From contig NZ_BBMC01000003.1 of NCBI RefSeq assembly GCF_000971255.1, positions 62,001 to 126,000 on the forward strand: 64,000 bases of DNA, in the 5' to 3' direction. This DNA comes from Demequina rhizosphaerae. Lineage in GTDB: Bacteria > Actinomycetota > Actinomycetes > Actinomycetales > Demequinaceae. Each line of letters opens with the position of its first letter. Position 1 is the stretch's first letter. Made by a program: the position numbers and the translations under genes. Under the pieces are notes generated by a model. It had not been told where the DNA came from, made no database searches, and saw only the letters and a list, made by a program, of their open reading frames with translations. Shown piece after piece: positions 39,941 to 50,081 of the stretch.

Positions 39941-41296
39941 ATGCTCGCTCGGACCCGGCTCACCACCGCTCTCGCCGCTCTCACCCTCGCGCTGGCCGCG
40001 TGCGGCGGCGCCGCGGACGACGCATCGTCCGGCGCGGCGGATGCGTCGGCGCCCCCCGACGCCGAGATGCCCGGCGGCGATCCTCCGGGCGACGGCGCGG
40101 CGCCCGGAGGCGGCGCGTCCGGGCAGGTCGACACCGGCACGGGCGCGTACCTGCTGAGCGACGGGGAGACCGTCGACGGCGGCACCTACGCGTCGGTGGA
40201 CGATGACGAGAACGCGATCCGGGCCGAGGGCGCCATCACCGCCGCCCTCGCCGGCGTCACCGTCGAGAAGACCGGGGGCGACGCCTCCAGCTCCGACGCG
40301 TCGAGCTTCTACGGTCTCAACGCCGCCGTGCTCGCGCTCGACGGCGCGGACCTCACCATCGACGGCGGGACGGTCACCGCGACCGCGGAGGGCGCCAACG
40401 GCGTCTTCGCGTACGGCGCGACGATCACGATCGTCGACACGGTGATCGACGTCTCCGGCGGCAACGCCGGCGGCATCGAGGTCGCCGGGGGCGGCACCCT
40501 GTACGCCACCGACCTCACCGTGGACGCCACCGTCAAGGCCGCCATCCGCAGCGACCGCGGGGGAGGGACCCTCGTGGTCGACGGCGGCACCTACCGCACC
40601 AGCGGCAGCTCGGGCGCGCCGGCGATCTACAGCACCGCCGACATCTCCGTCACCGACGCGACGCTCACCGCCGAGGACTCCGAGGCGGTCGTCGTCGAGG
40701 GCCTCAACTCGGTCACGCTCACGGACAGCGACGTCACCGGCGACATGGACGGCACCTACGGCGACGCCACGGGCGAGAACGTCCACAACGTCATGCTCTA
40801 CCAGTCGATGTCGGGCGACGCCGAGGAGGGGACCAGCAGCTTCACCTTGACCGGCGGCACCCTCACGTCGCTCAACGGAGACATGTTCTACGTGACCAAC
40901 ACCGACTGCGTCATCACCCTCAGCGGTGTGGCGCTCACCCTGGCCGACGGCGCCGACCTGCTGGTGGTGGCGGGCAACGACGGCGCGCGGGGATGGGGCA
41001 CCGCGGGCGCGAACGGCGGTGTCGCCGAGGTCGATCTCGGCGGCCAGACGGCGGTCGGGGACATCACCGTCGACGAGATCTCGCAGCTGAGCCTGTCGCT
41101 CGCGGACGGGTCCGACTACACGGGCGCGATCAACAGCGACGGCACGGCGGCGGAGGCGCTGTCGGTGGCGATCGACGGCACCAGCACGTGGACCCTCACC
41201 GGCGACAGCCACGTCACCGCGCTCACCGGCGGCCTCGACGGTGTCGACCTCAACGGATTCACCCTCTACGTCGACGGCGAGGCCGTCACGCCCTAG
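39941..41296 (+). CDS. Surface lipoprotein with beta-helix repeats
   Basis: A 451-residue exported lipoprotein. The signal peptide ends in the lipobox ALAAC (Cys about 20), followed by a 40-residue Asp/Pro/Gly-rich linker. The rest is a run of short beta-strand repeats rich in Gly, Asp and Thr (ADLTIDGGTVTATAEG, GGTLYATDLTVDATV, ADISVTDATLTAED), as in right-handed beta-helix adhesins or carbohydrate-binding proteins. No lyase catalytic motif is visible. The ATG at 39941 follows AAGGA. It may bind polysaccharide or the cell wall (inference). Confidence 0.78.
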   Translation: MLARTRLTTALAALTLALAACGGAADDASSGAADASAPPDAEMPGGDPPGDGAAPGGGASGQVDTGTGAYLLSDGETVDGGTYASVDDDENAIRAEGAITAALAGVTVEKTGGDASSSDASSFYGLNAAVLALDGADLTIDGGTVTATAEGANGVFAYGATITIVDTVIDVSGGNAGGIEVAGGGTLYATDLTVDATVKAAIRSDRGGGTLVVDGGTYRTSGSSGAPAIYSTADISVTDATLTAEDSEAVVVEGLNSVTLTDSDVTGDMDGTYGDATGENVHNVMLYQSMSGDAEEGTSSFTLTGGTLTSLNGDMFYVTNTDCVITLSGVALTLADGADLLVVAGNDGARGWGTAGANGGVAEVDLGGQTAVGDITVDEISQLSLSLADGSDYTGAINSDGTAAEALSVAIDGTSTWTLTGDSHVTALTGGLDGVDLNGFTLYVDGEAVTP

Positions 41297-41342
41297 CGAG
41301 ACGACCGCGAGCTACCCATGGCGCGCAAGAACCTCGGAGAAG

Positions 41343-41392
41343 CGACAACCCCCTACCCGTTCCGCGGGAGCGGAGGAGGGAGGGGGTCGTCG
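41343..41392. terminator. Terminator-like hairpin between convergent genes
   Basis: Arms 41343-41354 and 41381-41392 pair with one mismatch, with more pairing inside. It lies between the beta-helix lipoprotein and the DUF4191 gene. Confidence 0.55.
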
Positions 41393-41405
41393 GGCGACGA
41401 GAGGC

Positions 41406-42110
41406 TCAGCGGCCGCGCATGCCCTTGCGGTCGGGACGCGCGCGCACCGGGTCGATGCCCTTGGGCATCGGGGGCTTCGCGCCGCCGATCGCCTTGAGGC
41501 GGGCCTCGACCGTCGGGCGGTCGTTGCGGCCCAGCGCCTTCTTGATGCGGCGGATGGCCTTGGTGAGCCCCGCGAGGCGGACCTCGCCCTCGCCGGTGCC
41601 CACGTAGAGGATCGTGACGGGCACGCCCGGCACGAGCTTCTCGATGCGCTTCTTCGACTGCTCGGCGGGCTTGTGGATGATCGAGCCGCCCTCGGCGAGC
41701 AGGACGATGCCGCCCTTGCCGACGCCCTGGAACACGACGCCCTTGCCGCGGGTGTCCATGTTGACCGGCTGGTCCTCGAACTTCCAGCCCGAGCGGATGG
41801 TCTGGGCGATCGCCAGCGACGCGCCCGTCTGACCCTCCATGCGCATGAACGCGTTCCGCTCGAAGCGGCGCGTGAGGTAGTACATCGCGCCGAGCGCCGA
41901 CGTGAGCACGCCGAAGATCGACGCGTAGATGATCGCCGCGGTGCCGCCGATGAGCAGGCCGATCACCACGGCGATCGCGATGCCGCCGATGAGGATCGCG
42001 AGGATGCCCGGCAGCAGGAGCTTGTCGTGCGGAGCGGTGACCTTGTACGCCTGCGCGATCAGGGAGTACCAGCGCTGCTTCTTGGGCTTCGGTGCGTCGT
42101 TCTTAGCCAT
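41406..42110 (-). CDS. DUF4191 membrane protein
   Basis: A 234-residue actinobacterial protein with a basic N-terminus (KPKKQRWYSLIAQAYKVT), two membrane helices around residues 30-80 (LLPGILAILIGGIAIAVVIGLLIGG and the following segment), and a basic cytoplasmic domain with YLTRRFERNAFMRMEGQTGASLA. The family is nearly always next to lipA in actinobacteria, as here. Its function is unknown; a link with lipoate metabolism is inferred from neighbourhood alone. Confidence 0.88.
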   Translation of the reverse strand: MAKNDAPKPKKQRWYSLIAQAYKVTAPHDKLLLPGILAILIGGIAIAVVIGLLIGGTAAIIYASIFGVLTSALGAMYYLTRRFERNAFMRMEGQTGASLAIAQTIRSGWKFEDQPVNMDTRGKGVVFQGVGKGGIVLLAEGGSIIHKPAEQSKKRIEKLVPGVPVTILYVGTGEGEVRLAGLTKAIRRIKKALGRNDRPTVEARLKAIGGAKPPMPKGIDPVRARPDRKGMRGR

Positions 42111-42182
42111 GATGCGGCACAGTCTAGTCGTAGCGGAGCGGCGCCCAGGGACGGCCTCGGCGGCCGCCGGACGATGCGGCGC

Positions 42183-43199
42183 TCAGCCGAGCTCGGGGCG
42201 CGCCTTGAGCAGCGCGGACGCCTCCTGGCGCGACTCGGTCTCCTCGCCGAGGTGGGCGAGCGAGTCGGGGATGGGGCGCCCCTTGCGCTTCATGGCCTGG
42301 CCCCAGAGCCGGCCGGCACGGTACGACGAGCGCACGAGCGGGCCCGACATGACGCCCAGGAAGCCGATCTCCTCGGCGATGTCCGACAGCTCGACGAACT
42401 CCTGCGGCTTGACCCAGCGGTCCACGGGGTGGTGGCGCGGGCTCGGGCGCAGGTACTGGGTGATGGTGATGAGGTCGCAGCCGGCGGCGTGGAGGTCGCG
42501 CAGCGCCTCGACGGCCTCGTCGAACGTCTCGCCCATGCCGAGGATGAGGTTCGACTTGGTGACGAGGCCGTCCTCCTGCGCCGCGGTGAGCACCGACAGC
42601 GACCGCTCGTAGCGGAAGCCGGGGCGGATGCGCTTGAAGACGCGGGGGACCGTCTCGAGGTTGTGCGCGAGCACCTCGGGGCGCGACGAGAAGACCTCGG
42701 CGAGCTGGTCGGGGTCCGCGTTGAAGTCGGGGATGAGGAGCTCGACGCCCACGCCCGGGTTCAGGGTGTGGATCTGGCGCACAGTCTCGGCGTAGAGCCA
42801 CGCGCCGCCGTCCTCGAGGTCGTCGCGGGCCACGCCCGTGACCGTCGAGTACTTGAGGCCCATCTGCTGGACGGACTCCGCGACGCGGCGCGGCTCGTCC
42901 GCGTCGAAGTCCGCGGGCTTGCCGGTGTCGATCTGGCAGAAGTCGCAGCGGCGCGTGCACTGGTCGCCGCCGATGAGGAACGTGGCCTCGCGGTCCTCCC
43001 AGCATTCGAAGATGTTGGGGCAGCCCGCCTCCTCGCACACGGTGTGGAGGCCGCCGGTCTTCACCAGGCCCTTGAGGTCCTTGTACTCGGGACCCATGGT
43101 CGCCTTGGTGCGGATCCACTCGGGCTTGCGCTCGATCGGGACGGCGGCGTTGCGGGCCTCGACGCGCAGCATCTTGCGGCCCTCGGGGGCGATGGTCAC
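42183..43199 (-). CDS. lipA: Lipoyl synthase
   Basis: Radical SAM enzyme that inserts two sulfurs into octanoyl-E2/GcvH to form the lipoyl group. The 338-residue protein has the auxiliary cluster motif [12 protein letters not shown] and the radical-SAM motif [15 protein letters not shown] and [18 protein letters not shown] are also family blocks. The GTG start at 43199 overlaps the lipB stop (GTGA). The lipoylated partner gene (E2) and E3 lie 5-8 kb downstream. Confidence 0.97.
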   Translation of the reverse strand: MTIAPEGRKMLRVEARNAAVPIERKPEWIRTKATMGPEYKDLKGLVKTGGLHTVCEEAGCPNIFECWEDREATFLIGGDQCTRRCDFCQIDTGKPADFDADEPRRVAESVQQMGLKYSTVTGVARDDLEDGGAWLYAETVRQIHTLNPGVGVELLIPDFNADPDQLAEVFSSRPEVLAHNLETVPRVFKRIRPGFRYERSLSVLTAAQEDGLVTKSNLILGMGETFDEAVEALRDLHAAGCDLITITQYLRPSPRHHPVDRWVKPQEFVELSDIAEEIGFLGVMSGPLVRSSYRAGRLWGQAMKRKGRPIPDSLAHLGEETESRQEASALLKARPELG

Positions 43200-43888
43200 A
43201 CGGGCTCCTTCGTGGGGAGGTCGGACGATGCGCCGGTGGGCGCCTGCGCCCACCTTACGTCGGCGAGGGCGGCTTCCAGGAATCGCACCGTGGGCTCGAC
43301 GGTCTCGGACAGCGGCACGTCGCGGCCGAGCTCGACGGACAGGGACGTCACGTCGGCGTCGGAGATGCCGCACGGGACGATGCGGTCGAACCAGCCGAGG
43401 TCGGGCGTGCAGTTGAGCGCGAAGCCGTGCATCGTCACGCCCTTGGCCACGCGCACGCCGATCGCGCAGATCTTCCTCTCGCGCCGGTCGTCGGTGGCGG
43501 GCAGCCACACGCCCGAGCGGTCCTCGACGCGCATCGTCTCGAGGCCGAAGGACGCGCACACGTCCATGACCGCCTGCTCGAGCGCGCGCACGTAGCGCAC
43601 CACGTCGACGGGCTCGGCGAGCCTCACGATCGGGTAGCCGACAAGCTGGCCGGGGCCGTGCCACGTGATGCGGCCGCCGCGGTCGACGTCCACCACGGGG
43701 GTGCCGTCCACGGGGCGGTCCCACGCGGCCGTGCGCCTGCCGGCGGTGTAGACGGGCTCGTGCTCGACGAGGAGGAGCGTGTCCTCGGCCTCGCCGGCCG
43801 CCACCTGGGCGTGGATCTCGCGCTGCAGCGCCCACGCCTCCTCGTAGGGGACGAGGCGCGAGCCGAGCTCGAGGGGGACGATGCGCAT
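43196..43888 (-). CDS. lipB: Octanoyl-ACP:protein N-octanoyltransferase
   Basis: Transfers octanoate from acyl carrier protein to lipoyl domains, the step before LipA. The 230-residue protein carries [37 protein letters not shown] (with the catalytic Lys) and the Cys region [14 protein letters not shown]. The ATG at 43888 is preceded 6 nt upstream by TACCAT (43895-43900 on the opposite strand), so the mRNA is probably leaderless; the longer frame from 43999 would run through this promoter. Confidence 0.95.
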   Translation of the reverse strand: MRIVPLELGSRLVPYEEAWALQREIHAQVAAGEAEDTLLLVEHEPVYTAGRRTAAWDRPVDGTPVVDVDRGGRITWHGPGQLVGYPIVRLAEPVDVVRYVRALEQAVMDVCASFGLETMRVEDRSGVWLPATDDRRERKICAIGVRVAKGVTMHGFALNCTPDLGWFDRIVPCGISDADVTSLSVELGRDVPLSETVEPTVRFLEAALADVRWAQAPTGASSDLPTKEPV

Positions 43889-43894
43889 CACAGG

Positions 43895-43900
43895 ATGGTA
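43895..43900 (-). promoter_or_regulatory. -10 box of leaderless lipB
   Basis: TACCAT on the minus strand ends 6 nt before the lipB ATG. Confidence 0.5.
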
Positions 43901-43952
43901 ACTCTTGTCCGGGCCGGGAATACCTGGACGCCTTTGCGACATCATTACGAAC

Positions 43953-46139
43953 GTGAAACTACGATCCTGGGCACGTCCCCTGCTCATCGTCCTGGTCATC
44001 TTCGGCTGGCTGTCGATCGGCGGCGCCGGCGGTCAGACGTTCGGCAAGCTCTCCGAGGTGCAGGAGAACGACTCCGCCGCGTTCCTGCCGTCGAGCGCCG
44101 AGTCCACCGAGGCCGCCGACGCGCACGCCGAGTTCGCCCCCACCGAGTCCGTCCCCGCGCTCCTCGCCGTCGAGGGCTCCGCCGCGGACGTCGCCACGGT
44201 GCAGGCGTTCATCGACGACGTCCTCACCGTCCCGCTCGAGGGCGACCCCGAGGGACGCACCGTCGGCGACGTCACGCTGTCCGGCCCGCAGGGTCAGGGC
44301 CCCACGGCGATCCCGTCGGAGGACGGCGAGGCGATCCTCGCCTCGTTCGCGGTCGACGCCGAAGTGTTCGACGAGATGGCCGGCGAGGAGTCGATCGGCC
44401 AGCTCTACGTCGACACCCTGCGCACCGCGTGGGAGGAGGCCGACACCGGCCTCACCGGCTACGTCACCGGACCGGCGGGCCTGGTCGCGGACCTCGTCGA
44501 GGCGTTCGGCGGCATCGACGGCATCCTCCTGCTCGTCGCCCTCGGCGTCGTGCTCGTCATCCTGCTCATCGTGTACCGCAGCCCCGTGCTGCCGTTCCTC
44601 GTGCTCGCGACGTCCATGCTCGCGCTCACCGGCGCGATCATCGCGGTCTATGCGCTCGCCAACGCGGACGTCATCACGCTCAACGGCCAGAGCCAGGGCA
44701 TCATGTTCATCCTCGTCGTCGGCGCCACCACCGACTACGCGCTGCTGCTGGTCGCGCGCTACCGCGAGGAGCTGCTCCGCATCCGTTCGCCGTACTCGGC
44801 CCTCGCGAAGGCGTGGCGGCGCTCGCTCGAGCCCATCGCCGCGTCCGCCGGCACCGTCGTGCTCGGCCTGCTCGTGCTGCTGCTGAGCGACCTCAAGTCC
44901 AACGCCGCGCTCGGTCCCGCCGGCGCGATCGGCATCGCCGCATCGTTCCTCGCCGCGCTCACGCTGCTGCCCGCGCTGCTGCTCATCGGCGGCAAGCACG
45001 CCCGCGGCGTGTTCTGGCCGGCCATGCCGCGCTACCGCGGCGACGACGCGCACGAGGCCGAGGAGACCATCGAGGCGGTCGAGGCCCGCGCCGGCATCTG
45101 GGGCCGCGTATCCCGCTTCGTCGACTCGCGTCCCCGCGCCGTGTGGGCCTCGGCCGCGCTCGGCCTCGTCGTGCTCGCCGCCTTCGTCCCCACCTTCAAG
45201 TCGGGCGGACTGGGCGAGCGCGACATCTTCACCGCCGAGACCGAGTCCGTCACCGGTTTCGAGTTCCTCGAGCAGCACTTCGACGCGGGCGCCACGTCGC
45301 CCATCCGCGTCATCACCGCCGAGGGCTCCGCGCAGGACGTGCTGGACGCCGTGTCCGGCGTCGAGGGCATCACCGAGGCATACCTGCTCACGCCCGCGGT
45401 CGCGGCCGGCGCCCCGGCCGGCGCCGTGCCCGAGGACCCGATCGTGATCGACGGCCGCGTCGAGATCGACGCCGTCACGCAGGTCTCGGCGTCGTCCGCG
45501 GAGGCGCTCGACATCGTCGCCGACGTCCGCGAGGCCGTCCACGCCGTCGACGGCGAGGCGCTCGTGGGCGGTCAGGCGGCCGAGTCGCTCGACACGCGCC
45601 TCACCAGCGAGCGCGACCTCAAGATCATCCTGCCGACGATCCTCGCGGTCATCCTCGTGGTGCTCATGCTGCTGCTGCGCTCGATCCTCGCGCCGGTGCT
45701 CATCATCGTCGCGAACGTGCTGAGCTTCGCCGCGACCATGGGCCTGTCGGCGCTCGTGTTCAACCACGTGCTCGACTTCCCGGGCACCGACCCGTCCGTG
45801 CCGCTCCTCGGCTTCGTCTTCCTCGTCGCGCTCGGCGTCGACTACTCGATCTTCCTCATGTCGAGGGCCCGCGAGGAGTCGCTGCAGCACGGGGCGCGCG
45901 AGGGCGTCCGGCGCGCGCTGGCCGTCACGGGCGGCGTCATCACATCGGCGGGCATCGTGCTCGCGGCGACGTTCGCGGCGCTGGGCGTGATCCCGCTGAT
46001 CTTCCTCGCGCAGATCGCGTTCATCGTCGCCGCCGGCGTGCTCATCGACACGTTCGTGGTGCGCTCGCTGCTGGTCCCCGGCCTCATCGGCGACATCGGC
46101 CGCAAGGCCTGGTGGCCGGCGAGGTCCATCGCGGACTGA
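43953..46139 (+). CDS. MMPL-family RND transporter
   Basis: A 728-residue membrane protein with two repeated halves. Each half has one N-terminal helix, a large extracytoplasmic loop and a cluster of five or six helices. [20 protein letters not shown] and [20 protein letters not shown] are the paired MMPL helix motifs with the proton-relay Asp-Tyr. Actinobacterial homologues export lipids or lipopeptides. The GTG at 43953 is chosen since the longer frame lacks a signal. It is divergent from lipB with only 64 bp between. Confidence 0.92.
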   Translation: MKLRSWARPLLIVLVIFGWLSIGGAGGQTFGKLSEVQENDSAAFLPSSAESTEAADAHAEFAPTESVPALLAVEGSAADVATVQAFIDDVLTVPLEGDPEGRTVGDVTLSGPQGQGPTAIPSEDGEAILASFAVDAEVFDEMAGEESIGQLYVDTLRTAWEEADTGLTGYVTGPAGLVADLVEAFGGIDGILLLVALGVVLVILLIVYRSPVLPFLVLATSMLALTGAIIAVYALANADVITLNGQSQGIMFILVVGATTDYALLLVARYREELLRIRSPYSALAKAWRRSLEPIAASAGTVVLGLLVLLLSDLKSNAALGPAGAIGIAASFLAALTLLPALLLIGGKHARGVFWPAMPRYRGDDAHEAEETIEAVEARAGIWGRVSRFVDSRPRAVWASAALGLVVLAAFVPTFKSGGLGERDIFTAETESVTGFEFLEQHFDAGATSPIRVITAEGSAQDVLDAVSGVEGITEAYLLTPAVAAGAPAGAVPEDPIVIDGRVEIDAVTQVSASSAEALDIVADVREAVHAVDGEALVGGQAAESLDTRLTSERDLKIILPTILAVILVVLMLLLRSILAPVLIIVANVLSFAATMGLSALVFNHVLDFPGTDPSVPLLGFVFLVALGVDYSIFLMSRAREESLQHGAREGVRRALAVTGGVITSAGIVLAATFAALGVIPLIFLAQIAFIVAAGVLIDTFVVRSLLVPGLIGDIGRKAWWPARSIAD

Positions 46140-46188
46140 CCCTGTGGACAACGCACCCCTCCGCCGACGCTGATGCGACGGTGGAGGG

Positions 46189-47109
46189 GTGCGGCGCATC
46201 ACCCCTCTGCAGCTCGACCGGGTCACCCGGACGGTCGGGCGCGGCGACGCGGCCGAGCGGTCCGCGCGCGCCCGCGTCGCGGCGCTGAGCGCCGTCGACC
46301 ATCCCGGGGTGTGCGTCCCGCTCGACATCGTGCGCGAGGACGATGCGGTGGTGGCCTGCTCGCCCCGCGTCGCCGGGACGCCTCTCGCCGAGGCCGGGCG
46401 GATCGCCGAGCTCGGCGCGTGGGTCTGGCTCGTCGCGGGCCTCGCGGAGGCGCTGGCGGCCCTGCACGCGCGCGGGCTCGCGCACGGCGACGTGGCCCCC
46501 GCCAACGTGCTCGTGGGCGCGCGGCCGGTCCTGGTCGACCTCGTGGGCCCCGCGCTCGGCGGGGAGCGCGGGACGCCGGGCTTCGCCGCCCCCGAGCGGG
46601 CCGCGGGCGGGCCGCCCTCCGCCGCCGGCGACGTGCACGCCCTCGGCGCGCTGGCGCTGGCGGCCGCCGCCCCGGAGATCCGCACCGAGGCGGAGGCCTG
46701 GGCGGCGCCGCTGCTCGACCCGGATCCGGAGGCCCGCCCGTCGGCGGGCGCCGTCGCGCGCGGCATCGTCGCCTGCGCCGCGCCCGTGCGGTGGGGCCGG
46801 ACGTGCCTGCGGAGCCCGACGCCGCGGTGGCGCCGGACGCGCGGACCGCGACCGACCCGCGGGCATGGGCGTGGCGGCTGCGGCGCCGCCCGCTCGTGCT
46901 CGGCGTCGTCGTGGCGTGCGTCGCCGCGTGCGTGGCCTGGGCGGCGTGGGCGCCGCCGCTCGCGGGTCTCGACGCCTCGGACGGGGGCGCGCCTGCGGAG
47001 CCCGCCGCCGCATCGTCCCTGCCGGACGTCGCCGAGGCCGCGCGTGCCCTCACGCGCGACCGGGCGGCCGCGATCGTCGCGGGGGACGGCGAGGCGCTGG
47101 TGCGGCTGA
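46189..47109 (+). CDS. Protein-kinase-fold protein, N-terminal part (probable frameshift)
   Basis: The first about 200 residues resemble the C-lobe of a Ser/Thr kinase: LAEALAALHARGLAHGDVAPANVLVGARPVLVDL, where HGD replaces HRD and the DFG position reads DLV. This is followed by TPGFAAPERAAGG, equivalent to the activation-loop APE region. The N-lobe is very short and lacks a clear ATP-binding Lys, so it may be a pseudokinase. After about position 46800 this frame turns into Arg-rich noise, while the downstream frame from 46803 carries a sensible membrane and extracellular domain. A lost base in the GGGG run at 46793-46796 would explain this. Confidence 0.6.
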   Translation: MRRITPLQLDRVTRTVGRGDAAERSARARVAALSAVDHPGVCVPLDIVREDDAVVACSPRVAGTPLAEAGRIAELGAWVWLVAGLAEALAALHARGLAHGDVAPANVLVGARPVLVDLVGPALGGERGTPGFAAPERAAGGPPSAAGDVHALGALALAAAAPEIRTEAEAWAAPLLDPDPEARPSAGAVARGIVACAAPVRWGRTCLRSPTPRWRRTRGPRPTRGHGRGGCGAARSCSASSWRASPRAWPGRRGRRRSRVSTPRTGARLRSPPPHRPCRTSPRPRVPSRATGRPRSSRGTARRWCG

Positions 47110-47390
47110 CGGTGCCGGGATCGGAGGCGTGGGCGACCGCCTCGCGCGAGGCGCGGCTGCTCGAGGAGACGGAGCTGCGCGGGCTCGAGGTCGACGTGGG
47201 TGCGGCGAGCGTGGTGTCGGCGGACGGCTCAAGCGCCGTTGTCGACATCTCCTACCGGCTGTCGGACCATGTCCGCGTGGACGCGGACGGGTCGCGTGCG
47301 GAGCTCCCCGCGGAGCGTCAGGAGGCGCGGCTCGCGCTCGAGTGGTCGGGGGAGAGGTGGCGGGTCGCGGAGGTCAGCGGTTCGCCATGA
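46803..47390 (+). CDS. Membrane-anchored extracellular domain, C-terminal part of the split kinase-like gene
   Basis: A 195-residue frame from GTG 46803 with a cytoplasmic linker, one transmembrane helix (PLVLGVVVACVAACVAWAAWA) and an extracytoplasmic SnoaL/NTF2-like domain (AIVAGDGEALVRLTVPGSEAW, then VVDISYRLSDHVRV, ending RWRVAEVSG). It has no ribosome-binding site of its own. Adding one base at 46793-46796 fuses it in frame to the kinase-like part, giving a normal actinobacterial kinase-TM-sensor layout of about 400 residues. The last 17 bp overlap the opposite-strand epimerase gene. Confidence 0.6.
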   Translation: MPAEPDAAVAPDARTATDPRAWAWRLRRRPLVLGVVVACVAACVAWAAWAPPLAGLDASDGGAPAEPAAASSLPDVAEAARALTRDRAAAIVAGDGEALVRLTVPGSEAWATASREARLLEETELRGLEVDVGAASVVSADGSSAVVDISYRLSDHVRVDADGSRAELPAERQEARLALEWSGERWRVAEVSGSP

Positions 47391-48276
47391 CCCAGCGGGC
47401 GGCGTCCTCGATGGTGGGGTGGCGCCACTCGAAGCCGAGGCGGCTGAGCACGCCGGGGGTGCCGCGCGTGGAGGACAGGAGGTCCTCGATCGCGCGGCCG
47501 ACGGCGGCCTCGAGCGCGAAGGCGGGGACGTGGAAGCCCGGGCGGCGGCCGGCGGCCTCGGACAGGGCCCGCAGCAGAGCCGCGTCGCGGGCGGGGTGCG
47601 GGGCGATCGCGTTGACGGCGCCGTCGTGGTCGGACTCGATGAGGAAGCGCAGCGCGCGGATGTGGTCCTCGAGCGTGATCCAGGAGTGCCAGGCGTCGCC
47701 CTTGCCGAGCGTGCCCAGCAGGCCGCGGGTGACGAGGGGCAGGAGACGCTCGGCGAAGCCGCCGTGCGCCGCGAGCACGAGCCCGGTGCGCACGGTCACG
47801 GTGCGGATGCCCGCGTCGCGGGCGGGCTGCGCGGCCGCCTCCCAGTCGGTGACGATGCCCGAGAGGACGGTGTCGCCCGGGGTCGACCGCTCGGAGAGGA
47901 CCTCCTCGCCCCGCGAGCCGTAGTAGCCCATCGAGGAGCCCTGGATCAGGACGCCGCCGAAGCCGGCGCCCTGGTCGTCGCCGAGCAGCGCGTCGACGAT
48001 GGTGCGGGTCGAGTCGACCCGCGAGCCGCGCACGACCTCGACGTACGAGTCGGTGAGGCGCTTGTCGCCGATCGACGCGCCGGCGAGGTTGACGACCGCG
48101 TCGGCGGAGCGGACCAGGTCCGCGTCGATGCGGCCGGCGGCGGGATCCCAGCGCGACTCGTGGGGGCCCACCGGTGAACGGCGCACGAGGGCGACCACGT
48201 CGTGGCCGCCCTCGTGCAGGGACTCGGTGAGCGCCGTGCCGATGAGCCCCGAGGAGCCCGAGATCACGACGCGCAT
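47374..48276 (-). CDS. TIGR01777-family NAD(P)-dependent epimerase
   Basis: A 300-residue extended-SDR-like protein. The N-terminal VVISGSSGLIGTAL is the nucleotide loop; QGSSMGYYGSRGE carries the Ser/Tyr region and HSWITLEDHIRAL and the DUF1731 C-terminal domain (PTIEDAARWVM) complete the family. The exact substrate is unknown; the family (YfcH-like) includes cell division inhibitor SulA-like annotations that are not well founded. It sits directly downstream of the E2 gene. Confidence 0.88.
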   Translation of the reverse strand: MRVVISGSSGLIGTALTESLHEGGHDVVALVRRSPVGPHESRWDPAAGRIDADLVRSADAVVNLAGASIGDKRLTDSYVEVVRGSRVDSTRTIVDALLGDDQGAGFGGVLIQGSSMGYYGSRGEEVLSERSTPGDTVLSGIVTDWEAAAQPARDAGIRTVTVRTGLVLAAHGGFAERLLPLVTRGLLGTLGKGDAWHSWITLEDHIRALRFLIESDHDGAVNAIAPHPARDAALLRALSEAAGRRPGFHVPAFALEAAVGRAIEDLLSSTRGTPGVLSRLGFEWRHPTIEDAARWVMANR

Positions 48277-48308
48277 CTGCAGTTGTCCGTTCGTCTTGTT
48301 GCTTCTTG

Positions 48309-50054
48309 TTACAGGCCGAGCTCGGACTCGAACTCGCCCGCCTCGACGATCCGCTTGACCGTCTGCAGGAAGCGGGCCGCGTCGGCGCCGTCCACGATGC
48401 GGTGGTCGTAGCTGAGCGGGAGGTAGGCCATCGGGCGGACCGAGATGACGTCCTCGCCGTCCGGGCCCTTGACGACGACCGGCTTCTTGACGATCGCGCA
48501 GGTGGCGAGGATGCCGACCTGGGGCGCGGGGACGATCGGGGTGTCGAACAGCGTGCCGCCCGAGCCCGTGTTGGTCACCGAGAAGGTGCCGCCCGAGATC
48601 TCGTCCGAGCTGAGGCCGCCCTCGCGCGCCTTGGTGGCGAGGTCGACGATGCCCTTGGCGTGGTCGACGATCGTCTTCGAGTCCGCGTCCTTGAGCGTCG
48701 GCAGCATGAGGCCCTTGGGCGTGTCCACCGCGAGCGACAGGTTGACCGACGGGTGGTAGACGATGCTGTCGTCCACGACCGAGGCGTTGAGGAACGCGTG
48801 CTCCTGGAGCGCGATCGCGGTGGCGCGGGTGAAGAACGGCAGGAACGTGAGGTTCACGCCGTGCTTCTCGGAGAACGCGGCCTTGTTCTTGGCCCGCAGC
48901 GCCCAGATCTTGGTGCAGTCGACCTCGACGACGGAGGTGAGCTGCGCCATGCCGTGCAGCGACTCCATCATCTTGTCGGCCGTGATCTTGCGGATGCGGG
49001 TCATCTTGACCGTCTGGCCGCGCAGCTCCGAGACCTCGACCTCGTTGGCCGACGACGCGGGGGCCGCGGGAGCCGCGGCGGCAGCCGGAGCGGCCGGGGC
49101 GGCGGTGGCCGCCGCGAGGACGTCCTCCTTGCGGATGCGGCCGCCGACGCCGGTACCGGTGAGGGAGCCGAGGTCGACGCCCTTCTCCGCGGCGAGCTTG
49201 CGGACGATCGGGGTGACGTAGCCGGAGCCCGACGACGCGGCCGCGGCCGGAGCGGCGGGAGCAGCAGGGGCGGCCGGAGCCGGAGCCGCGGGGGCCGCAG
49301 GAGCGGCGGCGGCCGGCGGGGCCGGGGGCGCCGGGGGAGCGGGCGGGGCGGCCGGAGCCGGTGCCGGTGCCGGTGCCGGCGCGGCGGGTGCCGGGGCGGG
49401 CTCCGCGGGAGCCTCGGCCGCGGGGGCGGCGGGAGCAGGGGCGGAGCCGGGCTCGCCGATGCGGCCCAGGACCGAGCCGACCTCGGCCTCCTCGTCCTCG
49501 CCCACGAGGATCTCGGTGAGGACGCCGGCGAACGGCGAAGGGATCTCGGTGTCGACCTTGTCGGTCGAGACCTCGAGCAGGGGCTCGTCGACCTCGACGG
49601 ACTCGCCGACGGCCTTGAGCCAGCGGGTGACGGTGCCCTCGGTCACGGACTCGCCCAGCGCGGGGAGGGTGACGTCGCGGCCGCCACCGGCGGGCGCGGC
49701 AGCGGGGGCAGGGGCCTCGGCGGCGGGCGCGGGGGCCTCCTCCGCCGGGGCGGGCTGCTCGGCGGGCTGCTCGGGGGCGGCGGCCTCGGGCGCCGGGGCG
49801 GCGGCGGGGGTCTCGCCGGCCTCGCCGATGCGCGCCAGGACCGCGCCGACCTCGGCCTCCTCGTCCTCCTGGATGAGGATCTCGAGGAGTGTGCCCGCGA
49901 AGGGCGACGGGATCTCGGTGTCGACCTTGTCGGTCGAGACCTCGAGCAGGGGCTCGTCGGCGGCGACCGTGTCGCCCACGGACTTCAGCCAGCGGGTGAC
50001 GGTGCCCTCGGTGACGGACTCGCCGAGGGCGGGAAGGGTGACGTCGTTGCTCAT
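48309..50054 (-). CDS. sucB: 2-oxo-acid dehydrogenase E2 component (dihydrolipoamide acyltransferase)
   Basis: Core of the pyruvate/2-oxoglutarate dehydrogenase complex. The 581-residue protein has two N-terminal lipoyl domains, each with the modified Lys in [14 protein letters not shown] (around residues 42 and 165), Ala/Pro/Glu-rich linkers, a peripheral-subunit-binding domain ([15 protein letters not shown]...GRIRKEDV) and a catalytic domain ending in [16 protein letters not shown]. In actinobacteria this E2 serves both complexes, so the symbol sucB is by convention. The ATG at 50054 is followed downstream by the TIGR01777 gene; lpdA precedes it by 27 bp. Confidence 0.94.
   Translation of the reverse strand: MSNDVTLPALGESVTEGTVTRWLKSVGDTVAADEPLLEVSTDKVDTEIPSPFAGTLLEILIQEDEEAEVGAVLARIGEAGETPAAAPAPEAAAPEQPAEQPAPAEEAPAPAAEAPAPAAAPAGGGRDVTLPALGESVTEGTVTRWLKAVGESVEVDEPLLEVSTDKVDTEIPSPFAGVLTEILVGEDEEAEVGSVLGRIGEPGSAPAPAAPAAEAPAEPAPAPAAPAPAPAPAPAAPPAPPAPPAPPAAAAPAAPAAPAPAAPAAPAAPAAAASSGSGYVTPIVRKLAAEKGVDLGSLTGTGVGGRIRKEDVLAAATAAPAAPAAAAAPAAPASSANEVEVSELRGQTVKMTRIRKITADKMMESLHGMAQLTSVVEVDCTKIWALRAKNKAAFSEKHGVNLTFLPFFTRATAIALQEHAFLNASVVDDSIVYHPSVNLSLAVDTPKGLMLPTLKDADSKTIVDHAKGIVDLATKAREGGLSSDEISGGTFSVTNTGSGGTLFDTPIVPAPQVGILATCAIVKKPVVVKGPDGEDVISVRPMAYLPLSYDHRIVDGADAARFLQTVKRIVEAGEFESELGL
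49540..49590. repeat. 51-bp intragenic direct repeat, copy 1 (lipoyl domain 2)
   Basis: Identical to 49909-49959. It encodes the lipoylation-site region of the second lipoyl domain. Identity at DNA level, including third codon positions, suggests recent duplication or gene conversion. Confidence 0.8.
49909..49959. repeat. 51-bp intragenic direct repeat, copy 2 (lipoyl domain 1)
   Basis: Second copy of the 49540-49590 repeat, 369 bp away in the same frame. Recombination between the copies would remove one lipoyl domain without shifting the frame (369 is divisible by three). Confidence 0.8.
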
Positions 50055-50081
50055 GGAAGGAACTCCCTCAGTCGTGTCGTA

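Noticed and set aside
49230-49450. Low-complexity GCC/GGC-rich tract as a repeat element
   Set aside because: It encodes the Ala/Pro-rich flexible linker of the E2 protein in frame.
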